DNA of 64,000 nucleotides from Cornus controversa (taxonomy: Eukaryota; Streptophyta; Magnoliopsida; Cornales; Cornaceae). The translations under genes and the position numbers were made by a program. The DNA lies in NCBI GenBank assembly GCA_026545225.1, contig CM048845.1, positions 83,851,033-83,915,032 on the forward strand. The letters run 5' to 3'. Shown one piece after another: positions 48,426 through 59,716 of the stretch (within the stretch, counting starts at the first letter, position 1; each line of letters opens with the position of its first letter). The notes below the pieces were generated by a model. The model was given only the letters and a program-made list of their open reading frames with translations, was not told the origin of the DNA and ran no database searches.

Positions 48426-49143
48426 AGGGATGGCAACGAGGCGAGTACGGCACGGGTTTGCCTAAACCCGTCCCCGCCCCTCTGCCTTCAACACTATTCT
48501 CAAACCCGTCGCGGGTTTGAAACGGGACGAAATTTCAAAACCCATCCTCGCCCCGTTGGGAGAAATCCCACCCCGTCCCCGTCCTCGCCCCGCCCCGCCT
48601 CGCCCCGTTTAAAGTTTCAAAAGGGGCGGAACGAGACGGGGCGAGGTGGGGCCCTTCCCCACAAAATTGTAACCATATTAAACATCAATAAAAATTAATT
48701 TTTTCAAAGAATACGAGCCTAGTGGGTAGTATCAAGTTTGATACTATTAAATTCAAAATAGTATAACTTCTGTTTAAGAAGTAAAATGACAAGATTCCAC
48801 AATTAAATAGCCTATTACAGAAAATATATTTCACAACTAAATAATTTAGTAACAAATTTGATCCAACAATTAAAGAAGTGTTAATACAACAAAAAGATAA
48901 AATAAAAACATAAGTCTTAATACAACCAAAAGTAAAATTTTATATATATAAATATATTTATAATAATAAAATATATAAGCGGGACAGGGCGGGTTATTAT
49001 AAAGTCCCGAACTCGTCCCATATCCGTCGCGGGTTTTCATTTTCTTTTCTAAACCCATTCCTACGGAAAAAAAATAACTCTCATATGCGTCTTAAATGAG
49101 ACGGGACGGGACGAAAACCCGACTGAGCGGACAAAATTGTCAT
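48426..49143. mobile_element. Probable hAT-type element with GC-rich ends
   Basis: Starts agggatggcaacgagg and ends caaaattgtcat. The flanks gtgtgctg and gtgtgcac (49144-49151) agree at 6 of 8. The subterminal regions are GC-rich (cgggacgggacg, ccccgccccg) around an AT-rich middle, much like the element at 45095. Ends are weakly inverted. Confidence 0.5.
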
Positions 49144-49318
49144 GTGTGCACTCTTCTCTGTTGTTGAAAGAATTGTTATGAGTGGATAGAGACACGAGTC
49201 ACAGTGGCCCTCCAGTATTATTTATCATCCAAAAATCAGAGTAACGTCCTCATTCAGAATTATCTAACTTTCGATGGTCTATCGTCACTCTAAGAGAAGT
49301 GAACCTATAAGAGTTAAT

Positions 49319-49354
<36 letters not shown>

Positions 49355-50160
49355 AAAACATTACTTTCATTTGACTAGGTCATTGAGTGGCAAAGATGGT
49401 CCATGCCTATCTGCTAATTTCTTCTTGTTGCAATTATCTTTCGGTGACCGACTCTACTCTATATTTGGCTCAGTCGGGACTTTAGATGACAAAAATTGGT
49501 TAATTGAATGGACTCTTTGGAAAATTTCACCAATAAGTTCACACTTCACATCTCACAGATAATCGTGAGGCTGGTAAGGCACATCACACATAAAAATAGT
49601 GGGGAATGGAAAATGATGGAATTTTCTCACTAGCCCATAAAATTATTCATCAGAACAAACAAGATAGAAAATTCTAAAAAGTTGGGTGTTGGGGAAAAGA
49701 CAAAGCTACCCATCAGTTTGTGATATGGGAATACATTATTGTAATTCAAATAAGAAAGGCTAAAAGGAAACTGCTGTATTCTAAGGAATGGGATGGCTTG
49801 ATTGCAACTCTGTTGTTCCTTTGCACTTGTCCCTTTCATTCCTGAAAATACGGGCAATTCCGTAAATATGGTTAATTTATATGTGTACCGGTAATAAAAT
49901 GCCTTGAATTACTCTAATTCTTTGGTCAACATCAATTAGGTAATTAATATTTAATCCTCTTCTCTTTATGGCTTTCATTTTCAGCAACTTAATGGTCTAT
50001 TACTTAGGCTGCACTTCAGAATCATAAAACACATTTTGGGGTTCAATCTTTAATATTTTAATTTTCTCATTCTTTTAATCCTCAATTCTCGGCAAACAAA
50101 CTACTCTTCCAAAGATAAAAGATAAACAACTCCTTTGTAGTGTACCCAAGTTCTGCAGTT
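49144..50160. other. Spacer upstream of the polygalacturonase gene
   Basis: Contains (TA)n at 49324-49352. No gene or transposon ends seen. The proximal few hundred bases should include the promoter. Confidence 0.45.
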
Positions 50161-50162
50161 TG

Positions 50163-50172
50163 GTTATATATA
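50163..50172 (+). promoter_or_regulatory. TATA box of the polygalacturonase-like gene
   Basis: gttatatata lies about 55 bases upstream of the predicted ATG at 50224. This implies a short 5' UTR. Confidence 0.5.
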
Positions 50173-50223
50173 CTCCATTTGTGACTGCAACAAACCAAAT
50201 CCTAATTGGCTTAATTACCTACA

Positions 50224-53008
50224 ATGGAGTTGTCAAGAAATCCCAGAAAAACTCAAGTAAAGCTCTTTAACCTTGAATACAAGTCTTATTTCACCCATTT
50301 GTTCTTTCTATTCAAATATTTGAGTACATACATACATACATAAATACATATATGTCATTTTCTTTTCTAATGTTACAGGGAATTGAGAAAGCTTCAGTAT
50401 TTCTTATTCTGGTTTTATATTTGAGCACAAGTATTGTTGATGGCCAAGAAGCTAAGGTTCCAGACTTCTTTGAGTACTCCGCTATAAGCTGCAGAGCTCA
50501 CAGCGCTTCGCTTATGGATTTTGGAGGAGTGGGTGATGGAACAACATTGAACACAGAGGCCTTTAAGGCGGCCATAAATCATCTGAGCCAGTTTGAATCA
50601 GCCGGTGGGTCGCAGCTCATTGTACCTCCTGGAAGATGGTTGACAGGGAGCTTTAATATCACCAGTAATTTCTCACTCTATCTCCACAAGGATGCTGTTC
50701 TTCTTGCTTCTCAGGTTTGATCCTCAACCAAGTATTTTTCAACTGCCACTCTGTTATATGGACCATATATCCATTTGTATATATGTATATGTATATATGC
50801 ATGTATAGGCCAATATGCTTCTCTCATAAATGTCTGAAATTGATAATTTCATTAGTGAGTGTTTAACACTACAATTTTCATGTGTATATGTTCATTTGTT
50901 ACCTAAAAAATATGGCAAACTCAACCATATCTTTTAGTTGGACCATTTTTTCCTTGAAACTGATCACTTGGCTAGGACTAAAGTCTTTCAATGCATAACA
51001 CTGACTGCTTACAAACTTGGATTAGAGGTAGACATTAAAAGGTGTGGGAGTTATTTGTGAGGACATAAATAATAAAATAATAAAAAAAATCTATGAGATA
51101 AACACCATATTGTCATATATTATCCAATAATACTGGTGGCTGACGCTTCTTGCAGTTCAATAGTAATGGTTGGCATTGAATTTTGAAATTTGAAGCCCAC
51201 TAAGTTAGGACAAGAAAGGAAAATTCCCTTTTTGGCTACTTACAAATGTGTGTTACATTGGAAGCAATTATATAGAATAAGCCCATACAGAACAACCCAA
51301 GAGACTCAATGCCACACTAGATGGACAAGTGACATGTGAGTTGTCCCTTTACACAACCATCAAATTTTCTTTTTCTGTTCAATTTTACAATTACAATGTC
51401 AAGGATCATTCCCTAATAGGGAAATTATTAGGATGTGGTCACAACTCCAAACCTATGCTGCTATGCCTCAGGGTGTTGAATACATTATATATAGTTGATC
51501 CAAAAATGAAGTGCAGTTCTTCTTATGGTGATTCTCAAACTACCCTTAGCATTTGACAACCATGTATGTTTATCATCTCCTGGAAATTCATTTAGGATAT
51601 GAATGATTGGCCTGTGATCGACCCCCTGCCATCCTATGGTCGAGGAAGGGATACAGCCGGTGGAAGGTATATCAGTCTTATCTTCGGAACCAACCTCACA
51701 GATGTGGTTATAACAGGTTACAAGCACAATATTTGTGTTTGAGTTATCAGTAATAGAGAAGCTTATAATTTACTGATTGATAGGAAATGTGTGTGTGGAT
51801 TCTTGATTTCAGGGGACAATGGCACCATTGATGGCCAGGGTGCTTTTTGGTGGGAAAAATTTCACAATGGTGAGCTAAATTACACTCGGCCTTACCTTAT
51901 AGAGATCATGTACTCAAAAAATGTCAAAATTTCCAACCTCACATTGGTTAATTCTCCATCATGGAACATTCATCCCGTCTACAGCAGGTTCTCCTTAATC
52001 TTCTTCCAAATTTCTAAGTTGCATTTTCGCTTTTCTTTGGCATTCATTCACATACACTGATGCACACTGTTCTGTTTTCTTTTTCTTGAAATGCAGCAAT
52101 GTTATTGTTCAAGGCATTACAATTATTGCACCAGTCAAATCTCCAAATACGGATGGGATCAATCCAGGTAAGTTCATGGAAATTAAAATGCACTCACAAG
52201 CCAGAAAATAAATTGACTGATGAGTAGTATGCAACTAGTATTGAGAATGCCACACACATCAAAAGCTAGAATGAATGAATATTCTATTTGTTTGTTATTT
52301 GTTTTGTGTGATAATTGTTCAGACTCGTGCACAAATACACACATTGAGGACTGTTACATTGTTTCTGGAGACGATTGTGTAGCCATTAAGAGTGGTTGGG
52401 ATCAATATGGGATCGCCTTTGGGATGCCAACTAAACATCTTGTAATCAGACGGCTCACATGCATTTCTCCATTCAGCGCTGTGATTGCTCTGGGCAGTGA
52501 GATGTCTGGTGGCATCCAGGATGTCAGGGCTGAAGACATTGTAGCCATCGATTCGGAATCAGGAGTTAGGATCAAAACTGCAGTAGGAAGAGGAGGGTAT
52601 GTGAAGGATATCTATGTGAGAAGGATGACTATGAAAACCATGAAATGGGCATTTTGGATGACAGGAGATTATGGCTCCCATCCTGATAATAACTATGATC
52701 CTAATGCACTTCCTGTGATCCGGAATATCAATTACCTTGACATGGTTGCTGAGAATGTGACACAGGCAGCTAGGTTGGAGGGAATTTATGGCGATCCGTT
52801 CACTGGCATTTGCATATCTAATGTCACCATTGGTTTGGCAACGAATTCTGAGAAAGATCCTTGGAATTGCACTGATGTTGCAGGGACTTCAAGTGGGGTG
52901 ATTCCTAAGCCGTGTGACCTTTTGCCAGACCAGGGACTAGAGAATATCACACCATGTAATTTTCCGATGGGCAGCCTGCCAATCGACAATGTTGAACTTC
53001 AGCTTTGA
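50224..53008 (+). CDS. Secreted GH28 polygalacturonase-like protein
   Basis: Six exons: 50224-50256, 50379-50714, 51596-51716, 51813-51987, 52097-52167 and 52323-53008. All introns are GT-AG and in phase, giving 473 residues, normal for plant GH28. Residues about 15-34 form a hydrophobic signal or anchor, so the protein should enter the secretory path and act on cell-wall pectin. GH28 landmarks: SPNTDG with Asp241; SGDDC with Asp262-Asp263; ALGSEMSGG (about 301-309) where classical polygalacturonases have G-H-G; and RIK (328-330). The three Asp residues are present, but the motif III His is replaced, as in a plant GH28 subgroup annotated probable polygalacturonase. Pectin hydrolysis is likely but the exact substrate is not certain. 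The first 11-codon exon is short; an ATG at 50352 inside intron 1 is a weaker alternative. Several NxS/T sites suggest N-glycosylation. Confidence 0.92.
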
Positions 53009-53084
53009 TCTTATACGAAGTAAGTATCTATGAGAAAGACATATACATAATTAACACCAATATTCAGGAACTTCTTTTTTCTTT

Positions 53085-54625
53085 ACTTTTTTTTTTTTTT
53101 CCTGAATCACCATTTTATTAAGCCAGCACAAACAGCCAGCAATCAAGAGGAAGAATCCTCAACAAAAGATACAAGGAGATACCCATCAGCCAAACCAATA
53201 ACAAGCAATGCAACAAGAAGGAGCCACTAACCAACAATCAGAAAAAAGAAAGCAAATAACATAAAATGAAGCAGCAGCCAATCATCATCTGAGCTAACAG
53301 GCCTTTATACCAGAGGTTAATGAATCCCACAGCAGAGAACTGGAAATCAATGCAACCATATCCTTCAACAAAAAGAGAATAACCAGTACACATAATGCCA
53401 CACCACTGAACCAGAATAATGCAAGTCTGACCAATCCTGAAAAAATATCATGCATCCTGTTAGAACTGCACTTCCACATACTCATGAATATCCTACGACT
53501 TAAGGTTTAACACTTCAAGGGCTTCAAAAATAGCTGATTTTGCCGACTGAATAGCTTCTTGGCCAGAACCATCATGAAGGATCAAATTTTTATTCCGCCA
53601 AATCCTCCAGATACAAGAAGTAAACCAAACTGTAGCAAATCTGTTATGTTTTGAGTTCCCTCTAGAACTGAGCCACAAAATTAGTTGTTCAAACGAATCA
53701 ATTGAGCTCCATTTCCAATGAAAAAGGTCCGCAATCCATGACCAAATTTTCTCAGCAATTGTACAAGTAAAAAAGAGATGATCCACAAAGTCACAGCCTT
53801 GCATACAGTTACGACAAATGGAGGCAAGAGTAATGAGTACCTCTTTTTTGAAGGTTCACCAAGGAAGGAATTTTATCTTGCAAAATAAGGCCTCCAGTGC
53901 AGCTAGCAGAAGGCCTTCCACCATTCCAAATCAGCTTAGCCCATGCTTTCTTTGGAAAATGTGGTTTGCAGAGATTCCAAAATTTCTAAAACTGGGAGCA
54001 CCCTTCTTTAAAGAAATCAAATCAGGGCCTTTGTGTATAGTAGTATCAGAAATCAAATTCCAAATATTTTCAGCTTCTGACATTAAAAAGGTGGGGTTAA
54101 TCTACCTTCCATTTTGAATAACTTGACTGATGGAGCAGTCCCTTGGAAGATCAAGTTGGCTGACCACATTATGCCCAAAGGTTTGAATCAGAGTGCTTCC
54201 TTTCCACTAAGGATTTAAGAACAATTTTAAGGACCTCCTATCACCAACATTAAACACATAATTAGTAGCTACTATAGCTCTGACTTCAATTAGGCTTTTC
54301 CAGAACACATAGCGGTGGTTCTTAGGCCTACAACTCCACACAAAACCAGTTTGAATGTATGTAAATTTAATCCAATCCATTCAAAGTTTGTCGCTGTTCT
54401 GAACACAATCCCATAGTAGTTTGCATTTAGCTGCTCTGTCTATATCCTGAATTCTCCTTATACCCAAACCTCCCTCCCTCTTTGGTCTGGTTACATGACT
54501 CCATTTCAACAAATGAAGCTTCTTGCTACTGTCTCTACAACCCCATAAGTAAGCCTTGAACTGCCTTTCAATTTCAGAAATGGTAGCTGTTTGTAGTAGG
54601 TTCTGTTAAACTGAAGTCAAACTTT
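53085..54625 (-). mobile_element. 5'-truncated LINE, minus strand
   Basis: The plus-strand T run at about 53087-53100 marks the poly(A) tail. On the minus strand the first readable part (about 54620-54400) is the post-RT linker (ISEIERQFKAYLWG, then LHLLKWSHVTRPK, then GGLGIRRIQDIDRAA). It ends in the zinc-finger region (NCMQGCDFVDHLFFTC, IWRIWRNKN, 53804-53493). Stops and frameshifts are frequent, and the 5' portion with endonuclease and RT catalytic core is missing, as is usual for truncated LINE copies. It lies 80 bases beyond the polygalacturonase stop codon and may contribute to that gene's 3' UTR. Confidence 0.85.
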
Positions 54626-55126
54626 CCACGATGATGGTTGCCATAGAGCGGGTCCCGGTGGGAGTCCAAGCTGTCACAGAGGAGCCCACTGTTCTATGTG
54701 GATTGAAAGAAGAGGGGAGGGATTTGATAGGAAAAAGAGGAAATCTGGGGTGTACTGGAGATTGTTTAAGAAAAAAAAGGTTCTTTTTATCCTGTCCTTC
54801 TGTCCCGATCCCGGTTCTCTATATTTCTCTCATTATTTATAGGCAAAAAAGTCTTTTCTCACCAATGGTCGAGGTTTTGCGGTGCTAAATATCTGTGGGT
54901 CAAAGGTTGAGATTATACTTGTCAGAAAAGGGTATTCGCTCACCTCACCTAGTTATCTTCTTTCCTATGTGACAGGCCAATCCATGATGCAAGGTCCTCA
55001 TCCTAGCTAGAAATGAGGTCCGTCACGGATTTAGCGTACCTTGGACTCCAGCCTCCGAACCCAAGCCCTTGGTTCCCATAAGGCAGTGATCCGAGCTCTT
55101 ACCCCCCCATAGGAGCGCGGAGTGCC

Positions 55127-55433
55127 ACGAGGTTTATCCGTAGGGAGGAACTCCTCGTAAAAGAGGTTTATCCGTAGAGAGGAACTCCTCGTAAAAGATG
55201 GAGGTTGATCCGTAGAGAGGACCTCCGCGAGGTTTTATCCGTAGAGAGGAGTGCCTCCTCGCTTTAGGGAAATTGATCCGGAGAGAGGATTTCCCGTGAT
55301 GTTTATCCGTAGAGAGGAACTCATCACCATCCGAGCCTTATCCGAATGCAAGGAAAGAGACTCGTTTGAGGTTTATCCGTAGAGAGGAATGCCTCCTTGC
55401 AAAACGGAGGTTGATCCGTAGAGAGGACCTCCG
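55127..55433. repeat. Array of eight hairpins, constant loop and variable paired stems
   Basis: The core tatccgtagagagga (or tgatccgtagagagga) occurs eight times, each time between arms that pair with each other but differ between copies. The arm pairs are acgagg/cctcgt (55127, 55153), gagg/cctc (55163, 55187), ggaggt/acctcc (55200, 55221), gcgagg/cctcgc (55227, 55257), gggaaat/atttccc (55267, 55289), gtgatg/catcac (55296, 55322), gagg/cctc (55368, 55392) and cggaggt/acctccg (55405, 55427). Copies come in two forms: a plain 15-base loop after tga, and a form with tt/aa pairing beside a two-base bulge. Confidence 0.85.
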
Positions 55434-55620
55434 CGAAGTGTCATCAGTAGAGAATAACTCGTCAAAGAAAGGCGATCACACCTCGGAGGCGTGCCCTTCA
55501 TAATGAGAGAAAGAGCTCGATTTGAAATCCTCTATCCGAGGAAGCGCTCGATGGAGACTTTCCTTCGGAGGAGCTCGATTATAATCCCCTTATTTGAGAA
55601 GAAGCTCGGTGGTCCCATTG

Positions 55621-55740
55621 CCACGTGGGCTGAGGGAGCTCAAAATGGAGGAAAAGTCAAAGTGAGCCCATTGCCACGTGGACTTGCTGAGGGAGCTCGA
55701 AATGGAGGAAAAGTCAAAGTGGGCCCTGCCACGTGGGATT
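55621..55740. promoter_or_regulatory. Three G-box (CACGTG) motifs in a 53-55-bp tandem repeat
   Basis: CACGTG occurs at 55622-55627, 55675-55680 and 55730-55735, always within gccacgtgg. The intervening block gagggagctcRaaatggagg is also repeated. G-boxes bind plant bZIP and bHLH factors. Their place near the U3 start suggests an upstream control region of the LTR. Confidence 0.6.
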
Positions 55741-55781
55741 ATTGAGGGACCCTAGGGTGGCCTGAATGGCCCATACCAACA

Positions 55782-55795
55782 ATTAGCCCCCTTGT
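55782..55795 (-). other. Polypurine tract of the Tat-lineage element
   Basis: On the minus strand acaagggggctaat runs directly into the LTR start tgttgg. This fixes the element's orientation as minus. Confidence 0.75.
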
Positions 55796-56063
55796 GCGAG
55801 GTCCTACGTGTAGGCCCTCGTACACAACTCGGAGTGCAAGCTCGAACTCCTTTCTGCATACGGTATACTGTGTGTTTATCTCGAGGCGTCCCTTCGACTA
55901 CCTCAAAAACTGTAAAGTCGTCGACCCTTCAAATCGTCATTAATGACTGACAATGATTCAGGCGGCGCTTTGTCGCTTCGTTTCTTGCGCTTTGTGACGG
56001 TTCGTTGCCTTGAATTTTGGAGCCTTGCGTCGCTTCGGTGTCTTGTCGATCAAAATTCTCATT

Positions 56064-56073
56064 ATTATAAATA
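56064..56073 (+). promoter_or_regulatory. TATA box for the opposite-strand gene
   Basis: attataaata followed by a pyrimidine-rich leader (tttccacatttctcttgcc) lies about 120 bases before the ATG at 56189. It gives this plus-strand gene a core promoter distinct from the LTR. Confidence 0.6.
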
Positions 56074-56188
56074 GTGGACTTAGAAAATTTTCATTTTCCA
56101 CATTTCTCTTGCCTTGAATCTCTAAGTTTCAAGAGCAGACTTCGAATTTTTATTGCAATTCTCCATCGCTTCCGACTTCATTCAAGAC

Positions 56189-58497
56189 ATGCCGAAGGCT
56201 AGCTCTTACGATGTACCCGAGGTACCCCCTCTTGATGAATGGAGAACGGCCCCCTTCTTTGGTCCTGATGCCATTTTCTAGGATCAGACTCAGGACTTAT
56301 CGAGCATAGACGAACTGTGGGGGAACCAATGGTCATGGACTCGAGGCTTGCCGTCGTGGAAGGCCCTCGACTCCCTTCCGATTCTATCCTTCGCTTCAGA
56401 ATTGAGCGAGGGGATTTCCCTTATTCTTTTCTTTATCTTCCCATCCCCACCACTGCCTGTAATGGATGGGAAGAATGGACAGACTTTATTTTCTCTGTCC
56501 CTGCTTATACGACACGTTTGAACGATGCGGGGATCCTCGAGACCATCCAGAGTACTCGAAGCCTTACCATAAATCGAGATATTGCAGGGCTCCAAGTGCT
56601 CCTCTCAAGATGGAGCACTCATTCTCACACTTTTGTCACTTCTTGGGGTGAGTTCACTCCTACACTCGAGGACGTCAACGTCCTCATGAGACTTAATATC
56701 TTTGGTACAACTGACCCTTCTACATGGGCGCTCTCCGAGGTAGAGGAGCGACGGGTGGTAGCTCTTCGAGCATAAATTCAAGTTGCCTCTAAGTTGGCAA
56801 CTCGTTTTAATAAGAAAAACGAGGTGGTTCATGAGTCCCCTCCTGAAACTGGGGGGAAATGCACCTGGGTCTCCCTCCTTCGCCATTTCTTCAAGGACTT
56901 CTCCCATAATGACACAAGCAAATGGATAGCAGGACCTCAGAGTGAGAGCCCTCTTCGCTTGGCAGCCTACATCTTGTCTTGGCTGTCTCGTTCTATCTTC
57001 TCGGGACCTCCCGAGGACACTCCAAGCCCAGACCTGGTACCCATTGCAGTCAAATTAGCCCGAGGGGTGCACATTCCCTTAGCCCCACTCTTCTTGGGCA
57101 CTCTATATCACGCCTTAGACAACTTCCATACCTATTACGAGCAAGGCATGGGTCGACTCCATGTAGCTTGGTTTGGCTCGGCCACTTTTCTACAGATGTT
57201 CATGTATGAACATTTCCCTACTTATGCTCCTCGTATGAATCCTGGGAGCGGCGGACACCGCTCGGCCAGGTGGAACAGGGTGGCAGCTCCTCGCAAGAAA
57301 TTTGCCCAGTTTATTGATAAGGAACACCATTTCAGAGCTCGATCTTTCATGGGGCCCCCTCCTCCATTTTATAGCTTAACCGTGGGCCAGGTTTTCAAAG
57401 GAGATGACCTCTATTCCAACGAGGCCCTTACTAACTTGGCATTTATCACCCCAGGGTACCTTCCTGGCTTTGCCTCTCCTACAGTCATCATCAGTAAAAT
57501 GTACCGTCCTGATAGAGTGGCTCGTCAGTTTGGCTATGACCAAACCATTCCCAGAGGTCATGATGAGCTCGAGGTCCAAAACTTCTCTTCAGCCTTAGCT
57601 CGCTTTTTGGAAGACCAAGTTGAGTTTCTAGTCTTGAATAGGACAGAGCTCGTGGTGCCTTCGAGCACACGAAAAGGACGATGGGTGAAGGGCTCGAAGG
57701 CATACTGGCGAGGAGTTCTTGACAGATTTCATGCCTTCGTCACAAGTGAAGTTCCTCGCCACCCCGTCCCTTCTCTGCAAAAGAACTCCATTTTTCGCCA
57801 TAGGGCTGACCCACCTTCTCGGGGGTACTTGTGCACCACTCCAGGACTTCTGGTCCTGAATCCTATTTCATTCCAAACTCTCACAAGCACCGCTGCCTCT
57901 TCTGGAGGGGTAACACTTCGAAGTACGGTGCCACCCAGAGTTCCCCCAGCTTCTCGAGGTACCGGACAAGGTAAGCGCAGAGCGGAGACCAATGTGTCCT
58001 CTTTTGTGCCTGCCTCAGGTTCTTCGAAAAGAGCAAAGGTAAAGACTCAAACCATCTAAATACGAAGAAAAATCATTTCCTTGATTATGTCTCAAACAGT
58101 ACCAAAAATTTAATCGATGTCCTATGTTGTTCAGACAGTTGCCACCTCAGCAAATCCTTTGGACTCTCCTTCTCCTCCTCCTCGCCTACCTGAGACCACT
58201 TCAGGGGTTCGAGCACTACCGATTGTGAGCGCCCCCCCCCCCCACGGGTGGCCTTGGAGTTCCCCAGGATAACTTGGATTCGGTGGGAACATTGCCTATC
58301 TCTATGGAACAGAACCTGAGAGGGTTATTGGATGAGCTCGCCCCCCTCACGAGCACTGAAGCACTTCCCAGGCACGAGCGGGGAAAGGAATTTATTCAGG
58401 TGCAAACATCTCTTCGAGATGAAACTGATAGTGAGGACAGCCTCTCCCCACTGAGTATAGGTGCAGGTGAAATTTCTTTTCTCCCTTTTTGTTATAT

Positions 58498-58539
<42 letters not shown>

Positions 58540-59716
58540 TTGTTTCACCACCTTTCTTTCCTTGGTTGTTTTCAGTGGACAAAGACGTCCCTTTTGAGGG
58601 CCTCGCCAGAGAGTTACTAACATTACAGGGGTCTTTGCCTCGCGCTGGGAATGGCGAGGATGAAAACATCGAGCCTCCCCGCCAGAGTCAGGCTATCGAG
58701 GAACCCCTCAGGCATGGTCGAACTGCTGGGGAGGATGCAAAGGGTTTCTTCCAATCCCTGGAATCAAACTCTAGGGATGAACTGGGTGACCATGTGGGGG
58801 AAAGCCCAAGTGTTGAGGTTCTGCCTCCTCTTCCAAGGGCCGCTGGGGAGCCTCACACCTATGATCCCTTAGCGAGCCCCCCAACTTCCCATGTAGCTCT
58901 TCCGAGCACTAACGCCGCAGCTTCTTCTACACCAGCCCTTCCCCAAAGGCGGCTCGTGCTTCTCAGACCATCTGGGCAGTTGACCTTTTCTGCCCCCCAG
59001 ACCTTTGGCACCATTACCACTCCTCGACCTCTTGGAGGGTTGGTGAGTCCTAGGCTGGGGCGGAATGTAGGCCCTCGCCCGGCTGGGGCCAGCTCGGAGC
59101 CCAGACCCCCTCCTGTACCTGACAAGACTTCGGCCTCAACTACAGCTACCATTCCCTTTCCTGAGATTGCCGAAAATCTACCAAGTATTGGGGGCCCTTT
59201 AGAGCCATGGGGAGGTGCCCTCGTCACACCTTCTCGTGCCCAGCTCCTCGCTCAACTGAAGACTAATCACCCGGAAACCTTCGAAGACCTGGACTCTGAT
59301 GCAGAATTCTTAGTCTTTGTATACAATAAGTTGTGCCGAGGGGTCCTCCTTCTCCGCCAGGCTTCGACCAAACACCTCGATGCCTCAGACTTCGACCAAC
59401 TCGACAGTATTGTTCGAGTTCTTGAACGGGCTCAAGTAAAAATGGAATGGTTGAAACAGGGGCTCGACCGGGTAAAAAAATAAGAGCAGAGAGAGGTTGA
59501 ACTGAGGCACATTCGCGGCCTTCGTGATCAGCTGGCGACAAAGAAGCCCTTCTCCAGGTCAAAGAATCGAAGTTGAAGGAGCTCGAATTAGGGGTTCAGA
59601 ACTACAAGACCGAGATCGAGCATGACCAAGCTGACATCCAGCAGTTGAAGTTAGACATTGATACTGTGGTGGCCAGAATGGGGCCTGCTGAGTTATCTCC
59701 TACAGACCTTCTCTAA
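56189..59716 (+). pseudogene. Plant mobile domain (PMD) protein encoded antisense within the retroelement
   Basis: Starts MPKASSYDVPEVPPLDEW. The PMD region (about 56.8-57.5 kb) has LRHFFKDF, RLAAYILSWLSRSIF, VKLARGVHIPLAPLFLGTLY and MFMYEHFPTYAP, the pattern of the Pfam plant mobile domain family. Inferred exons are 56189-58038, 58135-58466 and 58576-59716, with consensus splice sites (AAAG|GTAAAG; TTGTTCAG; GCAG|GTGAAA; TTTTCAG). Exon 3 is Pro/Ser-rich and ends in a coiled coil (LRDQLATK..KLKELELG). PMD proteins include MAIN-type nuclear factors and many transposon-borne forms; the role here is unknown. Defects: a frameshift near 56270, TAA at 56773, a C-run frameshift near 58236, TAA at 59481 and a frameshift near 59538. 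It is convergent with pol on the other strand. Confidence 0.8.
58501..58535. repeat. (AT)n microsatellite inside the second PMD intron
   Basis: An AT dinucleotide run of about 35 bases lies between the donor at 58467 and the acceptor ending at 58575. Its presence in an otherwise GC-rich coding region supports an intron. Confidence 0.8.

Larger units (their letters stand above)
54632..55781 (-). repeat. 3' LTR of the Tat-lineage element (1150 bp)
   Basis: The minus strand starts tgttggtatggg at 55781 and ends caaccatca at 54632, TG..CA with imperfect short inverted ends. A TATA box (cctataaataatg on the minus strand, 54842-54830) splits it into a U3 of about 940 bases and a short R-U5. U3 carries three CACGTG boxes (55622, 55675, 55730) and eight tandem hairpins (55127-55433). 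Confidence 0.8.

Noticed and set aside
58859-59562. Minus-strand frames of 122 and 99 codons opposite the PMD gene
   Set aside because: Shadows of the GC-rich plus-strand coding exon. They contain no retroelement motif.
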